This document shows positions 12,516 through 59,130 of a stretch of 64,000 nucleotides of DNA, one piece after another; the stretch's first letter is position 1; the number at the start of each line of letters is the position of its first letter. Location: the NCBI GenBank assembly GCA_018806985.1, contig JADANN010000032.1, forward strand, positions 276,001 to 340,000, read 5' to 3'. The position numbers and the translations under genes are program-made. Source of the stretch: Angiostrongylus vasorum (taxonomy: Eukaryota > Nematoda > Chromadorea > Rhabditida > Metastrongylidae). Below the pieces are notes generated by a model. The model worked only from the letters and a program-made list of their open reading frames with translations. It searched no databases and was not told the DNA's origin.

Positions 12516-13289
12516 AGTGAAAAAATACTATAGTTTGAATTTAAACACTGAAGTTGCTGTCCATGGATATGAGTGCCTCGTTGAAAATTTAGAACAGACA
12601 GTGTATTGGATCAAGGTAGAGACGAAACGAAGAAAGTGAATGGCCTTTACGAGTGATTGTGAAGCCTTCAAAATCATTATGTTGCATCAATACTCTATCA
12701 CAAGAGTGAATCAGCGATTGAAATCTCTCTCAATGAGTGTACGACTAATGATTGAATCCGAGTTGCGGAAGAAAGAGAAGGAATGAAACGATGCTGGCCG
12801 TGAGCGAAAGACGGTGGAAGAGGAACAGGGAAGAAAATGCAGAGATGAGTTTCGGAAATTGGATGGCTGGAGCTTGGGAAAGGGCTAAATTTGGAACAAT
12901 ACCATTTTTTTTAATCGATTGAAAACACAGAGACGGGTGATGGAGGTGGTTGTTGGGTTTTATACACTCCGTTCCCAGTACGTTTTCCTGTTTTGTGAAT
13001 GCGAAATGACAACTGTTGGAAGTTGAAACCAGAATTACGACGAAGTTGTTTCTACAGCCCATCAATGACATATTGTGAGTTCATATTTTTTAGTGTGTGA
13101 CAGTTCAGACAATTTTCCTGAACGTCATTCACCACATTACTAGGAAAATTATCTCGCATATTGTACGTTCGAACTCTTTTAATTCGATTCGATGAAGTGT
13201 CTATCCAGGTTAAAGTGGGAACGATGGATATTAAGTCGGGTAGACATGAAGCATTCGTTTGTGCTAATGAACATGCACAAATAACAAAA
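12516..13289. other. No gene recognised
   Basis: A 108-codon minus frame (12745-13071) has hydrophobic patches but no recognised family and no flanking exon structure, so it is left unannotated. Confidence 0.3.
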
Positions 13290-13291
13290 AG

Positions 13292-13338
<47 letters not shown>

Positions 13339-13372
13339 CATACAGACACACACACACACACACACACACTTT
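13290..13372. repeat. (TA)n-(CA)n microsatellite
   Basis: About 45 bp of alternating TA followed by ACATACATACAGA and about 26 bp of alternating CA. Confidence 0.95.
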
Positions 13373-13866
13373 ACGTTTACCCTTTACGAACTATCGATTC
13401 GAGGCCACCAGTAGACGGAGAGTTGAATTGAACCGTTGTTCATACCCATAATTATATATGGGCTCGGAACGAGCATGAGATCCAATTACGTAGGGAGCAC
13501 GAGTTTGAGGAAACGATGACGTGCGTGGGATTTGTGAACGATTCTGACGTAGTTTCCATGAACGTATTAGAAGTGAAGCATGTTGGAAAACGAATACTTT
13601 ATCACATTTAGGAAGGAGTGAGTTGAAGTCAAATGTGGAAGAGTAATGAGACGTCTCATCATCTCATCATACTTTTTCTTCTTAAGTACGAATAAGTAAA
13701 TGCTCTGAAACTTTAGTAGTCGTGATTACTTAAGGAAACATTGCATTAATGGATTAAGTTCGTGGAAATTCAGACTTACATCTACTACTAAGCTGCCGAT
13801 TTTTTTGAATGAACAGTGGTGTTGATTCTTGCCAACTTCTTCAGTATTTGGACTGATGATAGTGAT
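13373..13866. other. No gene recognised
   Basis: Unassigned sequence between the microsatellite and the Penelope-like cluster. Confidence 0.35.
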
Positions 13867-13867
13867 T

Positions 13868-14265
13868 CCCACGGCTAACTATCTTAACATCGGCATTGAT
13901 CAAATAATTCTTGTATTCTTGTTGAGCAAACACTAGATGTTATTTATTCTTTATTCACTAGGAAACTAACGTTTCGGCAGATTTCGCTTTCTTGAGAGCC
14001 TGGGATGATCAAGTTGATTGCAATCTACCCAGCCAAACACGTCCGTAACCAAACAGAGAGTCTGCTAAACCAAGGTTTCAATCACACTGTGAATTCTGTG
14101 AGCTATCCCATGTTCAGTTTAATTGAAATCTTGGGTTATCATTTTCTCTGTTTGGTTATGGAGGTGTTCGGCTGGGTAGATTGCAGTCAACTTGACCTTT
14201 TCAGGCTCTGACTAAGGCGAAATTCGCGGAAACTTCAGCTTGTTAGTGAATGATGATAGTGAGTT
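13868..14265. repeat. Palindromic pair of family D units
   Basis: Minus-oriented D at 13870-14060 (TTGATCAAATAATTCTTG at one end, TTTCGGCAGATTTCGC in the middle, GATTGCAATCTACCC at the other) faces plus-oriented D at about 14130-14265 (GTAGATTGCAGTCAACTTG, then GAAATTCGCGGAAACTTC). Arms of about 110-140 bp are separated by under 100 bp. Confidence 0.7.
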
Positions 14266-15152
14266 TAGACAGCTTGATTGCTACTGAAGATTTATGGATG
14301 AAAAAAAGAACTAAAGCTATTTAATAGCAACACTAACGTTTGCTACAAAGGTCCTGATGGGAAAATTATGTTCGACAACTCTCTGGCATGGCTATTTCGA
14401 GATTCTAGGGAAGAAACACGCTCTTCCAGCAGTCTAATAAGGCGAGAATGTGACAGGTCCTTTAGTGACAGCCAAATCCACTTACGAACCCAACAACTTT
14501 TGTTGATGACGGCTACGTGTCGAGAAAGTGAACGAAAGGAGTTCAGGGACAGCCCCATGTGAAGAGAAGTTCTCTGGGAAAGGGAAAACTGACGTTCACA
14601 GGGATTTTAGAATTTTGTTCAAAGTCTTTTTGTCCGTTTACCCATTTGACCTCTAGAATTTCGACTTACATTCCAATTCCATATCGTTTCCATGAAATGT
14701 GCTTTTTTCGGGGCTCAGCGCATGCTAATCAGTTCGTTATAGGCCTTAAATTGTCGGAAGACTCATTAGCTTTTGAGAGTTTCTTGATTTTGTCTAATGT
14801 TACGAAATTCCTAAGACGATGAGGAATGTGGTCAATTGGGTCTTTGTTTGCTTAGACTTGTGCCATGGAGGCTTTTTTTTTCCTTCTAAATCTAGCCCAA
14901 GGAGCTACGATTTCGTAGCAATTGGTAAAAGCTATTTTCTACGCCAAGTTCAGAGATTGCTTCTCTTCCCCTCATCCTGTGCACACACTGATATAGGTTT
15001 GAACTGTGTTTCTCACAAGCGCCGTTTTTGTGTGTAAAGGATGAGAGAACAGAAAATGGGCTAGTGTTTTTTTTTGTTACATGTCTTTTGGTACCATTTC
15101 GTGATGTATCTGTGAATGCTCAAAAGCGGAAACCATTTGTGAACTCCGACTT

Positions 15153-15449
15153 TTAGTCTAGCAATTCAAAACATTTGTCCATCTCCTCTAGTGTTGACCA
15201 GGTGACAAAACAGTCGTCGATATACTTACAGTAGCGTAGTGGACGGAGACCGAGTACTAGGACTTCAACTTTAGGCATCAATGCAATGCTAAGGTTTGGT
15301 GCCAGTCGCTGTCCCATTGCCAACTCTCTAATTTGCGCGTGATATTTCCCGTACCATCTGAAGGTCGAGCAATTTAAACAGACCTTTAAGAGGGCCATGG
15401 GCAGCTGAGTCGAGAAACCATACATGTTTATAGCTTCTTCGTGTTGCAT
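15153..15449 (-). pseudogene. Penelope-like reverse transcriptase fragment
   Basis: A 98-codon open frame reads through the RT catalytic core: LAMGQRLAP (fingers/palm turn) then YCKYIDDCF, the Y-x-D-D catalytic motif, near residues 50 and 80. The family copies RNA at a nicked target using an RT followed by a GIY-YIG endonuclease. This fragment is far shorter than a full ORF (typically several hundred residues), so it is a relic. It belongs to the element at 13868-16090. Confidence 0.8.
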
Positions 15450-16279
15450 AAGGAGATTGTCCCCAGATGGCTTGCAGTAGATTTTTCGAATTTTTTGCTT
15501 AAGATCAGTTTAGCACTCGATCTCGTGGAATTTCAAATCATTGTTGACCCACCCATTATTCTTCTCCAAAGGTGATCCTCCAAATATTGAACACGACAGT
15601 TGTTCCTCGGCTCGGACTTCTTCAGTTAAGCAAACATCTTATCCTGTTTGCATCGTAAAGAGGGCCATACCAGTCGCATTTCGATGTCCAGCATGGCTGC
15701 CTTCTGATAGGCTGCATAGTTCGTGTTGTCTTCTTCGCTTGATGGAATTCTGAGCCACTCGGATTTCAGGTGGCAGCGGAGTAAGTATATCATTTGTCTC
15801 GCTAGGACTTTATGGAAGTATTTTCATGGTACTTCGTTTAGCAAATTTAGGGACTAACTTTTATTAGCCTTGGCATTTACCATTCGCATTCGCTGTTTTC
15901 TTAATGAGCGGACATGAGGTTGTTATTACACTGTTTATTAACAGTACCTGATGTTTTGGCTGTTTCACCTTCTTCAAAGCATGAAAAGGTGAAATTGACA
16001 TGCATTCCACTCAGTTGAACCCTTTCGTAACCGTGTGTACCATAACTATAAGTAATAGTGTAGTAACAACCTGGTGTCTGCACATCTTGAGGTTAACGGA
16101 AAGTTAGTCATGGGATTTGCTATAGCAACATAACCTTTGTTAATAACAAGATTTATTCAATGAAATACCGGCTGACTTTGCTGCAGCTTTCTCCTTCTTT
16201 AGAGCCTGGTGAGGTCAAATTGACGCAAAATCCCCTCGGTCAAGCACTTTCATGGTATCAGAATGTAAACTTAACGTTG

Positions 16280-16590
16280 TCACTCATTATTTACTGCCCA
16301 TTCTTTTTTAATGACAAGGTATTATGTGAAATATAACCATAATGATGCTGAGATGTTTACAAAACACCGGACCGCTGGTCTGTGCGGTGAGGACGGATCA
16401 CGCTAGCTATTACCCTTTCCGAGAGCTAACGTGTTCACCAACACACCATGCAAGTCCTTCGTTTCGCCTTTTTTCTCAGCCGTGTTATTGATGTATAGGT
16501 TCTATCAGCAATCACCCGTCAACGGGATTGATCTAGGGAAGCATAAATCGGCATTGAACCCAGTTAAGGTGAGGGTGTAATATGTCGTCA
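16280..16590 (-). repeat. Family B copy, near full length, minus
   Basis: In plus reading: TTATTTACTGCCCATTC, ATGTGAAATATAACC, ATAATGATGCTGAGATG, then the tRNA-like core in reverse (ACCATGCAAGTCC), and the far end CAGCAATCACCCGTCAACGGG and GCATAAATCGGCATTGAACC. It defines the roughly 300-bp full unit. Confidence 0.75.
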
Positions 16591-16700
16591 CTTTTTTATT
16601 TACTACCTACTCCTTTTTAATAGCAAGGTATTATTTGAACCGATCATGCTATTACCCTTTTCGAGGGCCAATGCGTTCACCATCAACGCCATGCGATTTC
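16590..16700 (-). repeat. Family B copy with internal deletion, minus
   Basis: Starts TTTATTTACTACCTACTCC, jumps from the ATTATTTGAAC block straight to GCTATTACCCTTTTCGAGG, and ends CACCATCAACGCCATGCG. It has lost the central GATGCTGAG...GGTGTC segment. Confidence 0.7.
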
Positions 16701-17116
16701 TTCGTTTCGAACTAAACTTGATATATTAATTTCATTCACACAGTGGGCTGCTTCTTTTAAACACTCCCGGTTTTGTTTTTGTTCTTTCTGAGTCTTCCAG
16801 TTACTTGATGGACACCAACCGCACAGAGTCTAACATGGTTGGAGAATATGCTTGAGTCAGGTCAAAAAACCCTGAGGTACGGCGCGAGGTCACGGATGAT
16901 CACAAGACAGTCGTCGCTAACGTTCATTTTTGCATTTTTTGAAAGCCAGCCTTTTTCCATGGACAAAGTAGATGGGCTCACGCATAGCATAGTTTGGTTT
17001 GTAAACCCAATACTCATCCAGGATTCGACTTCTACTTGGTCCTTGGTGGTCGGTCATTTTTTCATTTTTCCTTCCGTTTTTTTATTTTCGGTTTTAATAT
17101 CGTGTCGGAATCAACA

Positions 17117-17230
17117 AGTAAGAAGACCACAATGATGCTGAGATATTTGCAAAACTCCGGACCGCGGGTGTCTGCGGTGGGGAACGAACGCGCTATTCTC
17201 CTTTCCGGGAGTAATGCGCTCACAAAATAC
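17117..17230 (-). repeat. Family B core, minus
   Basis: ACAATGATGCTGAGATATTT, GGACCGCGGGTGTCTGCGG, GGAACGAACGCGC, CCTTTCCGGGAGTAATGCGC: the tRNA-like half of family B. Confidence 0.8.
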
Positions 17231-17899
17231 CTAAAATACTATTAATAGCCTGCCAAGAAAGCTAGTAAAAGGCGGTAAATAAAAAAGTCAACATAGTAAG
17301 AAGACCGATGGAAGGAATCGCTGCGGAAACAATGCTTCGGTCAGATAAACATCGTGGTAAAGGACTGAAGGTAACGTCCTGTTAAGGTTAAGTCAGGACT
17401 CCAGAAAGATCAAATTGCGGAGTCAGCAGTAGACCGTAGCCGCTGTAGCAGCAGTAGTACCCCACACACTGGATGCAACATTCTATGACGTCAGACAATG
17501 AGACGACTGGTGAGAGGCCACAAAATCCCAGATTACGAAGGACATCACTGGAAACAGATTTTACGAACACACATACGACGCACCATGGAGATTGCTGTTT
17601 ACTTTGCACGTATATTACCAGAACATTCTCCTCAACGCTGATTTTCAAAGAGAATAGGAAAACTTGGAGTTATAGATGGGAGTGAAAATGGAGGCAGTCT
17701 TGCAGGGCTCCTGTCCGCAGTGCGCCTCTTCCATAGAAATTCATTTTCCAGGAAGAAAGTTGCCGCTAGAGGTGAGAGTCACCTAATCTTAAGAAACATG
17801 CGGATATCGGCTGTATACCGCAAACAGGTGGTGCCCATTTGACATGTCGGTAGTTCCACTACTAGTTCGAACCCTGCCATCTTCGTGCAGAGATTAGAT
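17231..17899. other. No gene recognised
   Basis: Unassigned sequence with chance frames on both strands at 17388-17685. It may include the 5' untranslated part of the RTE relic that follows. Confidence 0.3.
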
Positions 17900-18706
17900 T
17901 CTGCAGTACGGTTGGAAAGAGTTCATGTCAGCGACCAGGAAGAAAAGCTCAAGCTATATATAACGAGAAATTTCTGAACGAGATTCTATCCAAACTTGAC
18001 TGACAGGTTAAAGAAGACCCGACCAAAGACTGCGAGTTGGTCGTTAAACAATTTAACAGTCGTGCCGAATTCACCTTAGTTCTTCAAGCGAGATCAGGTC
18101 GCATCTCCGTCATTACTAAGGAATTGCTCGAAAAGAGAAGGAAAGTGAAGCTTGATCTTACCGCAGCACACCTAACACATAACATGGCTAGTAATAAATG
18201 TTAGTCGCAGAAGATCTTTTCAGGAAGGTCTACATCGGTACTGGCTGAAGAAACTGCTAGAAAGAGCGCAAAAAACCAATCTGAAGAAATGCCGTCGTGA
18301 ATTCTACGAGTGCATCGTTTACCTATCAGACTTGTTGAACGAACATGGGATTACTAGTGCTTCTTGCCACGATATGGAATTAATAACGAAAAAGTTCTAC
18401 TCTGACCTTTTCCGCTCCACTATCTTAGCCAGTACCCTAAAAACCTCCCTGGAGAAAAACCACCTCGAATTCTTCCCTCTGACGTTCGAGTTGTAATAGA
18501 AAGTGTAAAAGCACGTGAAACATCCGATAATATCACCGCCGAGTTACTTAGAGCTGGAAACCACAATTTACGAGTGCCTCTCGCAAACCGTATGACATCT
18601 TACCTTCCATACGGAAAACTCCGAGACTAGTGGAGAATGTCGCGCGCAGTTATCCTACTCGGGAAAAGTGACCTAAGGGGCCTTTGTAATTATCGAGTGA
18701 TATCAC

Positions 18707-19005
18707 AGTGTTTATTGTTTTATTTACTGCCTACTGTTTTTTTTTCGTGGTAGGGTTTTATGTGAAATACAACCACGATGGTGCTGAGATTTTCGCGAAG
18801 CTCGAAGCTCCAAGTGAATTTCGAACACGTAGTTAACCTTTCCGGGGGGCTTACGGGTTACGCACGGCACCACCGAGGCTTGAGGCTTTTGCTTTGTCAT
18901 TCTTCCAGCCAGTTTTTTCCACCTTAGCAGTGCTATCAGTAATCATTCATCAACGAAAATGATCTGGAGAGTTGAAGCTGCAGTCGAAATCACAGTGTTT
19001 AACTT
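18707..19005 (-). repeat. Family B copy, minus, inserted in the RTE relic
   Basis: TTTATTTACTGCCTACTG, TGTGAAATACAACCACGATGG, GCTGAGATTTTCGCG, a diverged tRNA-like core, then CAGTAATCATTCATCAACG and GCAGTCGAAATCACAGTG. It sits just after the interrupted RT block. Confidence 0.75.
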
Positions 19006-19084
19006 TTTGTTTAATGACCATCTTAAAATCCTAAAAGTTTTTGGTGATGTATTTTAACGGTGACTGTTTAAAAGACTGTTTATT

Positions 19085-19285
19085 ATCCGAGTGAAAAATT
19101 TATATATCCAGTCCTATCTGCTGAGGTTGTGACAGTGGTTGGCTGAGTAGATTGCTCGTCAGTTGGACTTTTCCAGACTTTCAAGATGGCGAAACCGCCG
19201 AAACGTCAGATATCGTGGATGAATAAATGGTGCAATAACAACTTCGTGCTTGCTGAAGGAGAAAACTGTGGTTTATCGTTCTATA
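19085..19285 (+). repeat. Family D unit, plus
   Basis: GGCTGAGTAGATTGCTCG, TTGGACTTTTCCAGACTTTC, AAGATGGCGAAACCGCCG, AAACGTCAGATATCG, then the AATAACAACTTCGTGCTTGC end. It is a clean copy of the unit that flanks Penelope-like fragments. Confidence 0.75.
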
Positions 19286-19334
19286 TGCTTGTTGATTAAG
19301 AGTCTTCTACTCTACTGACTGAGCTATTAGAGTT

Positions 19335-19616
19335 GTAGGCGCGTGTAGCGCAGTGGTTAGAAGCGCCTTGCAACATATATGTGTTCGATCCCACGCATTA
19401 GGCTCACTAAGCCTTCCATCACTCCGCGGCCGGCAATTTGGCACCACACTTCTTTTGAAAGATGGAGGCACTGTCTCGATACCTCGGTAGACCACCGCGA
19501 GTCGTGGTATAGTCCACATATGCATTCAATTAGGTCTATTGATGATTGATTAAGTCGCGTGCATTGCACATTCCTGAAGGAATGGTTAACACCGAGGACT
19601 TCACCTTTATCTTTTT
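19335..19616 (+). repeat. Family A tRNA-derived SINE, plus
   Basis: AGGCGCGTGTAGCGCAGTGG (box A-like), TGTTCGATCCC (box B-like), CCTTCCATCACTCCG, CACCGCGAGTCG, and a tail of CACCTTTATCTTTTT. The RTE reading frame resumes immediately after the tail, so the SINE lies inside the RTE copy. Confidence 0.85.
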
Positions 19617-20235
19617 GATGCTTGTTGAGTGTTCTCTTCACGGAGATTATCCTGTCGCGCATATCAAGGACACTGGATGAGGCGCAACCAGTAGACCAAA
19701 TCAGGATTTCGAGAACGATTTTGCTGGATTGACCACATCCAAACTGTTTCCAGGGTCATTGAAGTTTGTCGGGAATAACAACTGCACCTGGTCCTGAATT
19801 TTTGCGACTATGAAAAAGCGTTTGATAGCGTCGAAACAAATGCCATCCTATCAGCGCTCGTCGACGAAGGAGTAGACCCGCCCTGCATAAGAACACTATC
19901 TGACTGTTATCGGAACTGCACCAAGAAAGCACAACTATTCCGTCGACCTGTTACCATGCCCATAAGAAAGGCGGTTCTTGAAGGCGACAGCATATCGCCA
20001 AAGCTGTTTACTATCGCATCACACTGGATAATCAAATTACTCGATTGAGGTGAGAAAGACATAAATGTTTATGCAAAATTCCTGTCACATCTCCGCTTAG
20101 CCGACGGCACCGTCATTTTTCAAGAAGTATCAGAGAAGCAGAAATGGAGATCAATGAGCTCAACGAAACACGGGAAAGGGATGGACTAAGCATAAATTAG
20201 AAGAAGACCCAGTTCATGAAGAACTCATGATGCAA

Positions 20236-20905
20236 AGGCGAACAAATCGAACTGGATGGTTGAGTGCGTGAGTTCGGCTACGATGTACCTGATTTCTTGT
20301 AAAGTATCTAGAGACGAAAACGTTGGCGAAACGAGTAGGCTGTTGTGCGCTCGTTTAGAGCAACACCTAGTTGGGAAATCTAGAAGAAAAAACAACACTT
20401 TACTAGAGGCGCATAGGACACAGCGATGTAACGGAGAAGACTTTGAGTAGAAGTCCCTCTCCTCGCACACGAATGGGAAATATCAGCGCGAAAAGCTCTT
20501 GAAGTTTTGGTTACATTCCGAAAAAATCCAAAAAAGAGCCACAAGGAGAAGTCCCTTGTGATCACATGTGACCTCGCGCAATACCTGGGACTGATTTAGC
20601 GTGAGCTGGGCACATTACTCGCTTATATAAAACTTCATTAGGCTGATCTCAGCAATAATTGGAGGTCGTATAAAAAAGAAAACGGAGAGTGTTTAAAAAG
20701 AAACCGTTTACCAGGGGAATGGATTTTATGTATTGAGTTTTTTATCTGTTTGAGTTGTGAAAGTGTTTGGCTGTGGAGATTGCGATTTCTAGCTTTTCGA
20801 AGCCTAAAGAATGCGAAGTCAACTAGTATGGAATCTTATCACTGACAACCTCGTTTCTGCTCGAGAATAAAACACTGGCTTGTTGAACGGTGCCGAGTTT
20901 TGCAG
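20236..20905 (+). mobile_element. Penelope-like endonuclease end plus D repeat, plus
   Basis: A 5'-truncated Penelope-like copy. A 64-codon open frame at 20256-20450 carries the GIY-YIG-type endonuclease (MYLISCK, then NVGETSRLLCARLEQH, then NTLLEAHRTQR). Degraded C-terminal coding follows to about 20600. A plus-oriented D unit lies at about 20745-20905 (GTTTGGCTGTGGAGATTGC, TTTTCGAAGCC). The expected central Tyr of the YVGE motif is Asn here, so the nuclease is probably dead. It abuts the end of the RTE relic. Confidence 0.75.
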
Positions 20906-21319
20906 ATAATCAGTCGGTCCTGGAAACTATTCGTACTTTTCTAGGTTTTTGGTACTTTTTAATTCATGAGCTCAATGGCATCATTATCTGTTGATGTGTT
21001 CATTAACATCATTGTTATTTTTACAATTATTACCATTATTATTGTTATTATTATCGCTGTTGCTACTATTAATTACTACTAATTATCATTATTATTAAAC
21101 TGCAGTGATGCTGAGATATTTATGAAACTCTTCACATCGTAACCCATAAGAATAGGCAGTGAATAGAAAGTGAACGCATCTATTCATTTAATTCAGTGAA
21201 TTCTCTATAGTTTTAATGAAGATCTAGTGTACAGATGGCTATGTTAAAAATTACTCACCGTATTTGTTCGGTAGGATTTGAAATCACCCGTGTGCTGTTT
21301 GCATGACATGAGAAATAAA
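20906..21319. other. No gene; ATT-rich low-complexity tract
   Basis: About 20995-21100 is a run of ATT/GTT triplet-like repeats (TTATTATTATCGCTGTTGC). A short family B-like block (CAGTGATGCTGAGATATTT) sits at 21103-21122. Nothing else is recognised. Confidence 0.4.
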
Positions 21320-21600
21320 GCTTACCCAGATCAAAGATTCAATCTGGAAAAGGGCACAAGTCACGTACATTAGTGAGCCAGCTATTTTTTCGATTCATTT
21401 TAGATTTTTGAATTTCATCCACAGTGCTCCAAAAGTTTTGCGCTTTGATAATTTGATTCCTACGCCAAGATCTTGACATCGGCTTCAAAATCATCACCAT
21501 CATGCTTTTACTCCCTTTATGTAGCCAGAAGAGCACTTTGTCGAATTTTGTGAATCTCATATGGAAGAAAATACATGTATCAAACAAATGGAGTCGCTAA
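21320..21600 (-). pseudogene. Penelope-like endonuclease C-terminal fragment, minus
   Basis: The minus frame 21339-21587 ends with KAQNFWSTVDEIQKSKMNRK and NSWLTNVRDLCPF. It aligns in layout with the tails of the other Penelope-like ORFs here (for example the KTLEAFW block of the 24347-24769 copy). The nuclease motif itself is absent. It is an isolated fragment between the RTE/Penelope cluster and the xylulokinase gene. Confidence 0.6.
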
Positions 21601-21729
21601 AGATGTTATGGAAACTAGTAATACTTAATCGGTATGCGGCAGCTGCCACTCGTGTTAGATCTAAAGAGAGGTTTATACCCCAAAAAACAATGTCGGAAGT
21701 CTATTAAATACGATTTACATCATGCTACT

Positions 21730-21850
21730 GGCGTGTGTGGCGAAGCGGTCGGAGGCACCCTGCAATACACACATGGTATCGATCTCAGAGCCTGTGGCTC
21801 ACGAAGCCTTCCATCTCTCCGGGATCGGCAAATTGGTACCAGACTTGGGG
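21730..21850 (+). repeat. Family A SINE, 3'-truncated, plus
   Basis: GGCGTGTGTGGCGAAGCGG, TGGTATCGATCTC, CCTTCCATCTCTCCGGG, AATTGGTACCAGACTTG, then loss of the family body. Confidence 0.8.
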
Positions 21851-22232
21851 ATCTCATCGTGTTTTCTCAACTTGTTCGATTGAATCTAAACGTTGATTAA
21901 TGAGGGAAGTGACGGTTCAAGTCAATTTTATTTCCCCAAAATTGGAATTAAAATCCACAATACGTTCTGGATTTCATTTCATCCCTCATACTTCATTTCA
22001 TTTCTATTCTATATGGGTATCTTTATCAACCACATTCACACTCAAGTGGTGCTTTGGACCAGTAGATCCAACAGAAACGAGTAATCCTAGCGATGGGTTG
22101 GTTCGACTCACGGGCAGAGTAGAAGTAGAAAAAGCTAGCCATATAGATCACTTAACCAATTGAAATAGTGTTTTTTTTTCGGCTTGATAACATTCGTTTT
22201 TAGTAGTACAGAACTTTTGTACACATCAGATG
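21851..22232. other. Upstream region of the xylulokinase gene
   Basis: About 380 bp without a recognised gene. A T-run (22170-22179) lies 60 bp before the first acceptor-like site. No TATA box can be assigned with confidence. Confidence 0.3.
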
Positions 22233-22239
22233 TTTTCAG
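22233..22239 (+). promoter_or_regulatory. Splice acceptor just before the start codon, candidate trans-splice site
   Basis: TTTTCAG ends at 22239, leaving AG then ATG at 22242. A perfect nematode acceptor two bases before the first ATG is the layout of spliced-leader addition, but a non-coding upstream exon joined by ordinary splicing would look the same. An in-frame ATG at 22230 lies upstream of the acceptor and would be removed. Confidence 0.55.
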
Positions 22240-22241
22240 AG

Positions 22242-57796
<35,555 letters not shown>

Positions 57797-58015
57797 CATC
57801 GCAGGACTACTTGTTCGCGTTTTTCATCAGGGTACAGTATATTAGTTAAATAATAACACGTTTATTCACTATAAGAAGAAACAGCTCCACATTTATAAAG
57901 CTGACTCCCATCGTCTTTAATCAGTACTGGTTGGTCAACATTGATGAAATATATGAGTTTACATGTGGAAATTAAAGTCTTTTTTATGGATTATTGTTGT
58001 CATTAAATCTACTTA

Positions 58016-58021
58016 ATAAAG
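58016..58021 (+). terminator. Candidate polyadenylation signal
   Basis: AATAAA lies 220 bp after the xylulokinase stop codon. It is the first perfect hexamer noticed downstream; AT-rich variants near 57850 are alternatives. 57797-58317 otherwise shows no gene. Confidence 0.4.
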
Positions 58022-58317
58022 CTTCACATTCTTACTTGTTAGCCCTCATATTTTTGACTACACGATCTATGCGTTCTAGCCCACAAGTACAGAAAATATC
58101 TCTAGTTTAGAGATGGATGAACTTCTGGTATTAGGGAAAATTCGGCTGAAATACCTAGCTAAAACGGCTCCCACCTCCAGTTGTTTTGGGTTTTTTTCAT
58201 TTGATATAGTAATGGAAGTAAAACACACGTTGTAGGTTTCTAAAATGGTTCTTTCAGCGCTGGTGGTAGCTGGTTAGCCGTACATTATTATGTTATGTTC
58301 TTCCAACTATTTTTTAC

Positions 58318-58900
58318 AACCACAGTGATGCTGAGATATTTGCAAAACTTGGACTTCAGGCAAGATGCTACCAGTGATTACCCTGTTTTGTGGCTCACAT
58401 GTTCCCCACTGCACCACTGAGGCCCTTGCTTTGCCTTTCTATCAGCCGGGTTTTTACCTGACAGTGCCATCTGTAATCACCCGTCAGCGGGAATGATCTG
58501 GGAGTAAAAATCGGGATTAAACCTAGTTAAGCTGAGGCTTTAGTCGAAATCACAATGTGTGACTTCTGTCTGCTGCTCATTATTTTTCATGGCAGACTAT
58601 TCCGTGAAACACAACCACAGTGATGTTATTTCACTAAAGCCTCAGGTTAACTCGATCTAATGCCGATTTGTGCTCCCCGGATCATTCCCGTTGACGACTG
58701 ATTGCTGATGGCACCGCTACATAGAAAACGGCCTGAGAGAAAGGCTAACCTAGGCCTTCAGTGGTACAGAGGAATGACAAGTGAGCTCCCGGAAAAAAAT
58801 CTTTTCCATTTGGACTGGTGTCCAAGTTGTACAAATATCTCAGCATCATTGTGGTTGTCCACCCCTACCGCCGTGAAAAAATAGTGGGCAGTTGACAAAA
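58318..58900. repeat. Inverted pair of family B copies
   Basis: A minus copy at 58318-58620 (CACAGTGATGCTGAGATATT, then CACCCGTCAGCGGGAATGAT, TAGTTAAGCTGAGGCTTTAG) is followed by a plus copy at about 58625-58895 (CTAAAGCCTCAGGTTAACTC, GATCATTCCCGTTGACG, ending AATATCTCAGCATCATTGTGG in slightly diverged form and GGGCAGTTGAC). Together they form a roughly 580-bp imperfect palindrome. A 60-codon frame at 58702-58884 is contained in it. Confidence 0.75.
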
Positions 58901-59130
58901 GTTATATTCCATTTTACTTTGATTTTGTGAAAGACCTCACTCTATATTAAGTGTTCCACAACAAGAAGTTTCGGAACCCCGTTAAGCAGTGGTTAATAGT
59001 CGGGGTACGACGATTAGTGCCGTGACGTTGCCGTATCCACTTTACACCTAATTTCCTGATTCATTCACTCTGAGTTAATGTCAACACATGTGGGCGGATT
59101 CATTCTTCATACGATAACCATGACTGTTAA

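Larger units (their letters stand above)
13868..16090 (-). mobile_element. Penelope-like element 1, minus, flanked by D repeats
   Basis: A degraded Penelope-like retroelement. A minus-strand reverse-transcriptase fragment lies at 15153-15449. Family D units in the same minus orientation lie upstream (about 15900-16040) and downstream (about 13870-14060), as expected for the terminal repeats (pLTRs) of this class. A further D unit in the opposite orientation (14130-14265) makes a palindrome with the 13870-14060 copy. The GIY-YIG endonuclease expected after the RT is not clearly readable between 14270 and 15150. The element is inactive: frames are short and broken. Confidence 0.7.
16130..17060 (-). 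mobile_element. Penelope-like element 2, 3' part, minus, with SINE insertions
   Basis: The 16790-17000 segment (GTCAGGTCAAA, GGCGCGAGGTCAC, GATCACAAG, CATTTTTTGAA) aligns with 43085-43190, the end of another minus-strand Penelope copy. A minus D unit at 16130-16255 (GGCTGACTTTGCTGCAGC, GGTCAAATTGACGCAAAATC) closes the element downstream. Family B copies at about 16280-16590 and 16590-16695 separate these parts. No endonuclease frame survives. Confidence 0.55.
17900..20235 (+). mobile_element. RTE-type retrotransposon (subfamily 2), plus, broken and interrupted
   Basis: Broken plus-strand coding sequence of a non-LTR retrotransposon. The linker before the RT (about 18040-18480) is recognisable, followed by the RT N-terminal block (TAELLRAGNHNL, then LLGKSDLRGLCNYR) up to 18697. 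The frame resumes at about 19617 with LSVLFTEIILSRISRTLDEA, then DYEKAFDSVETNAILSAL, and on to about 20225. RT palm residues YEKAFDSVE are readable, but the later catalytic FADD box has become LADG (about 20095-20115). Multiple stops show it is dead. The 18697-19617 gap holds a family B copy, a D unit and a family A SINE. Confidence 0.8.
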
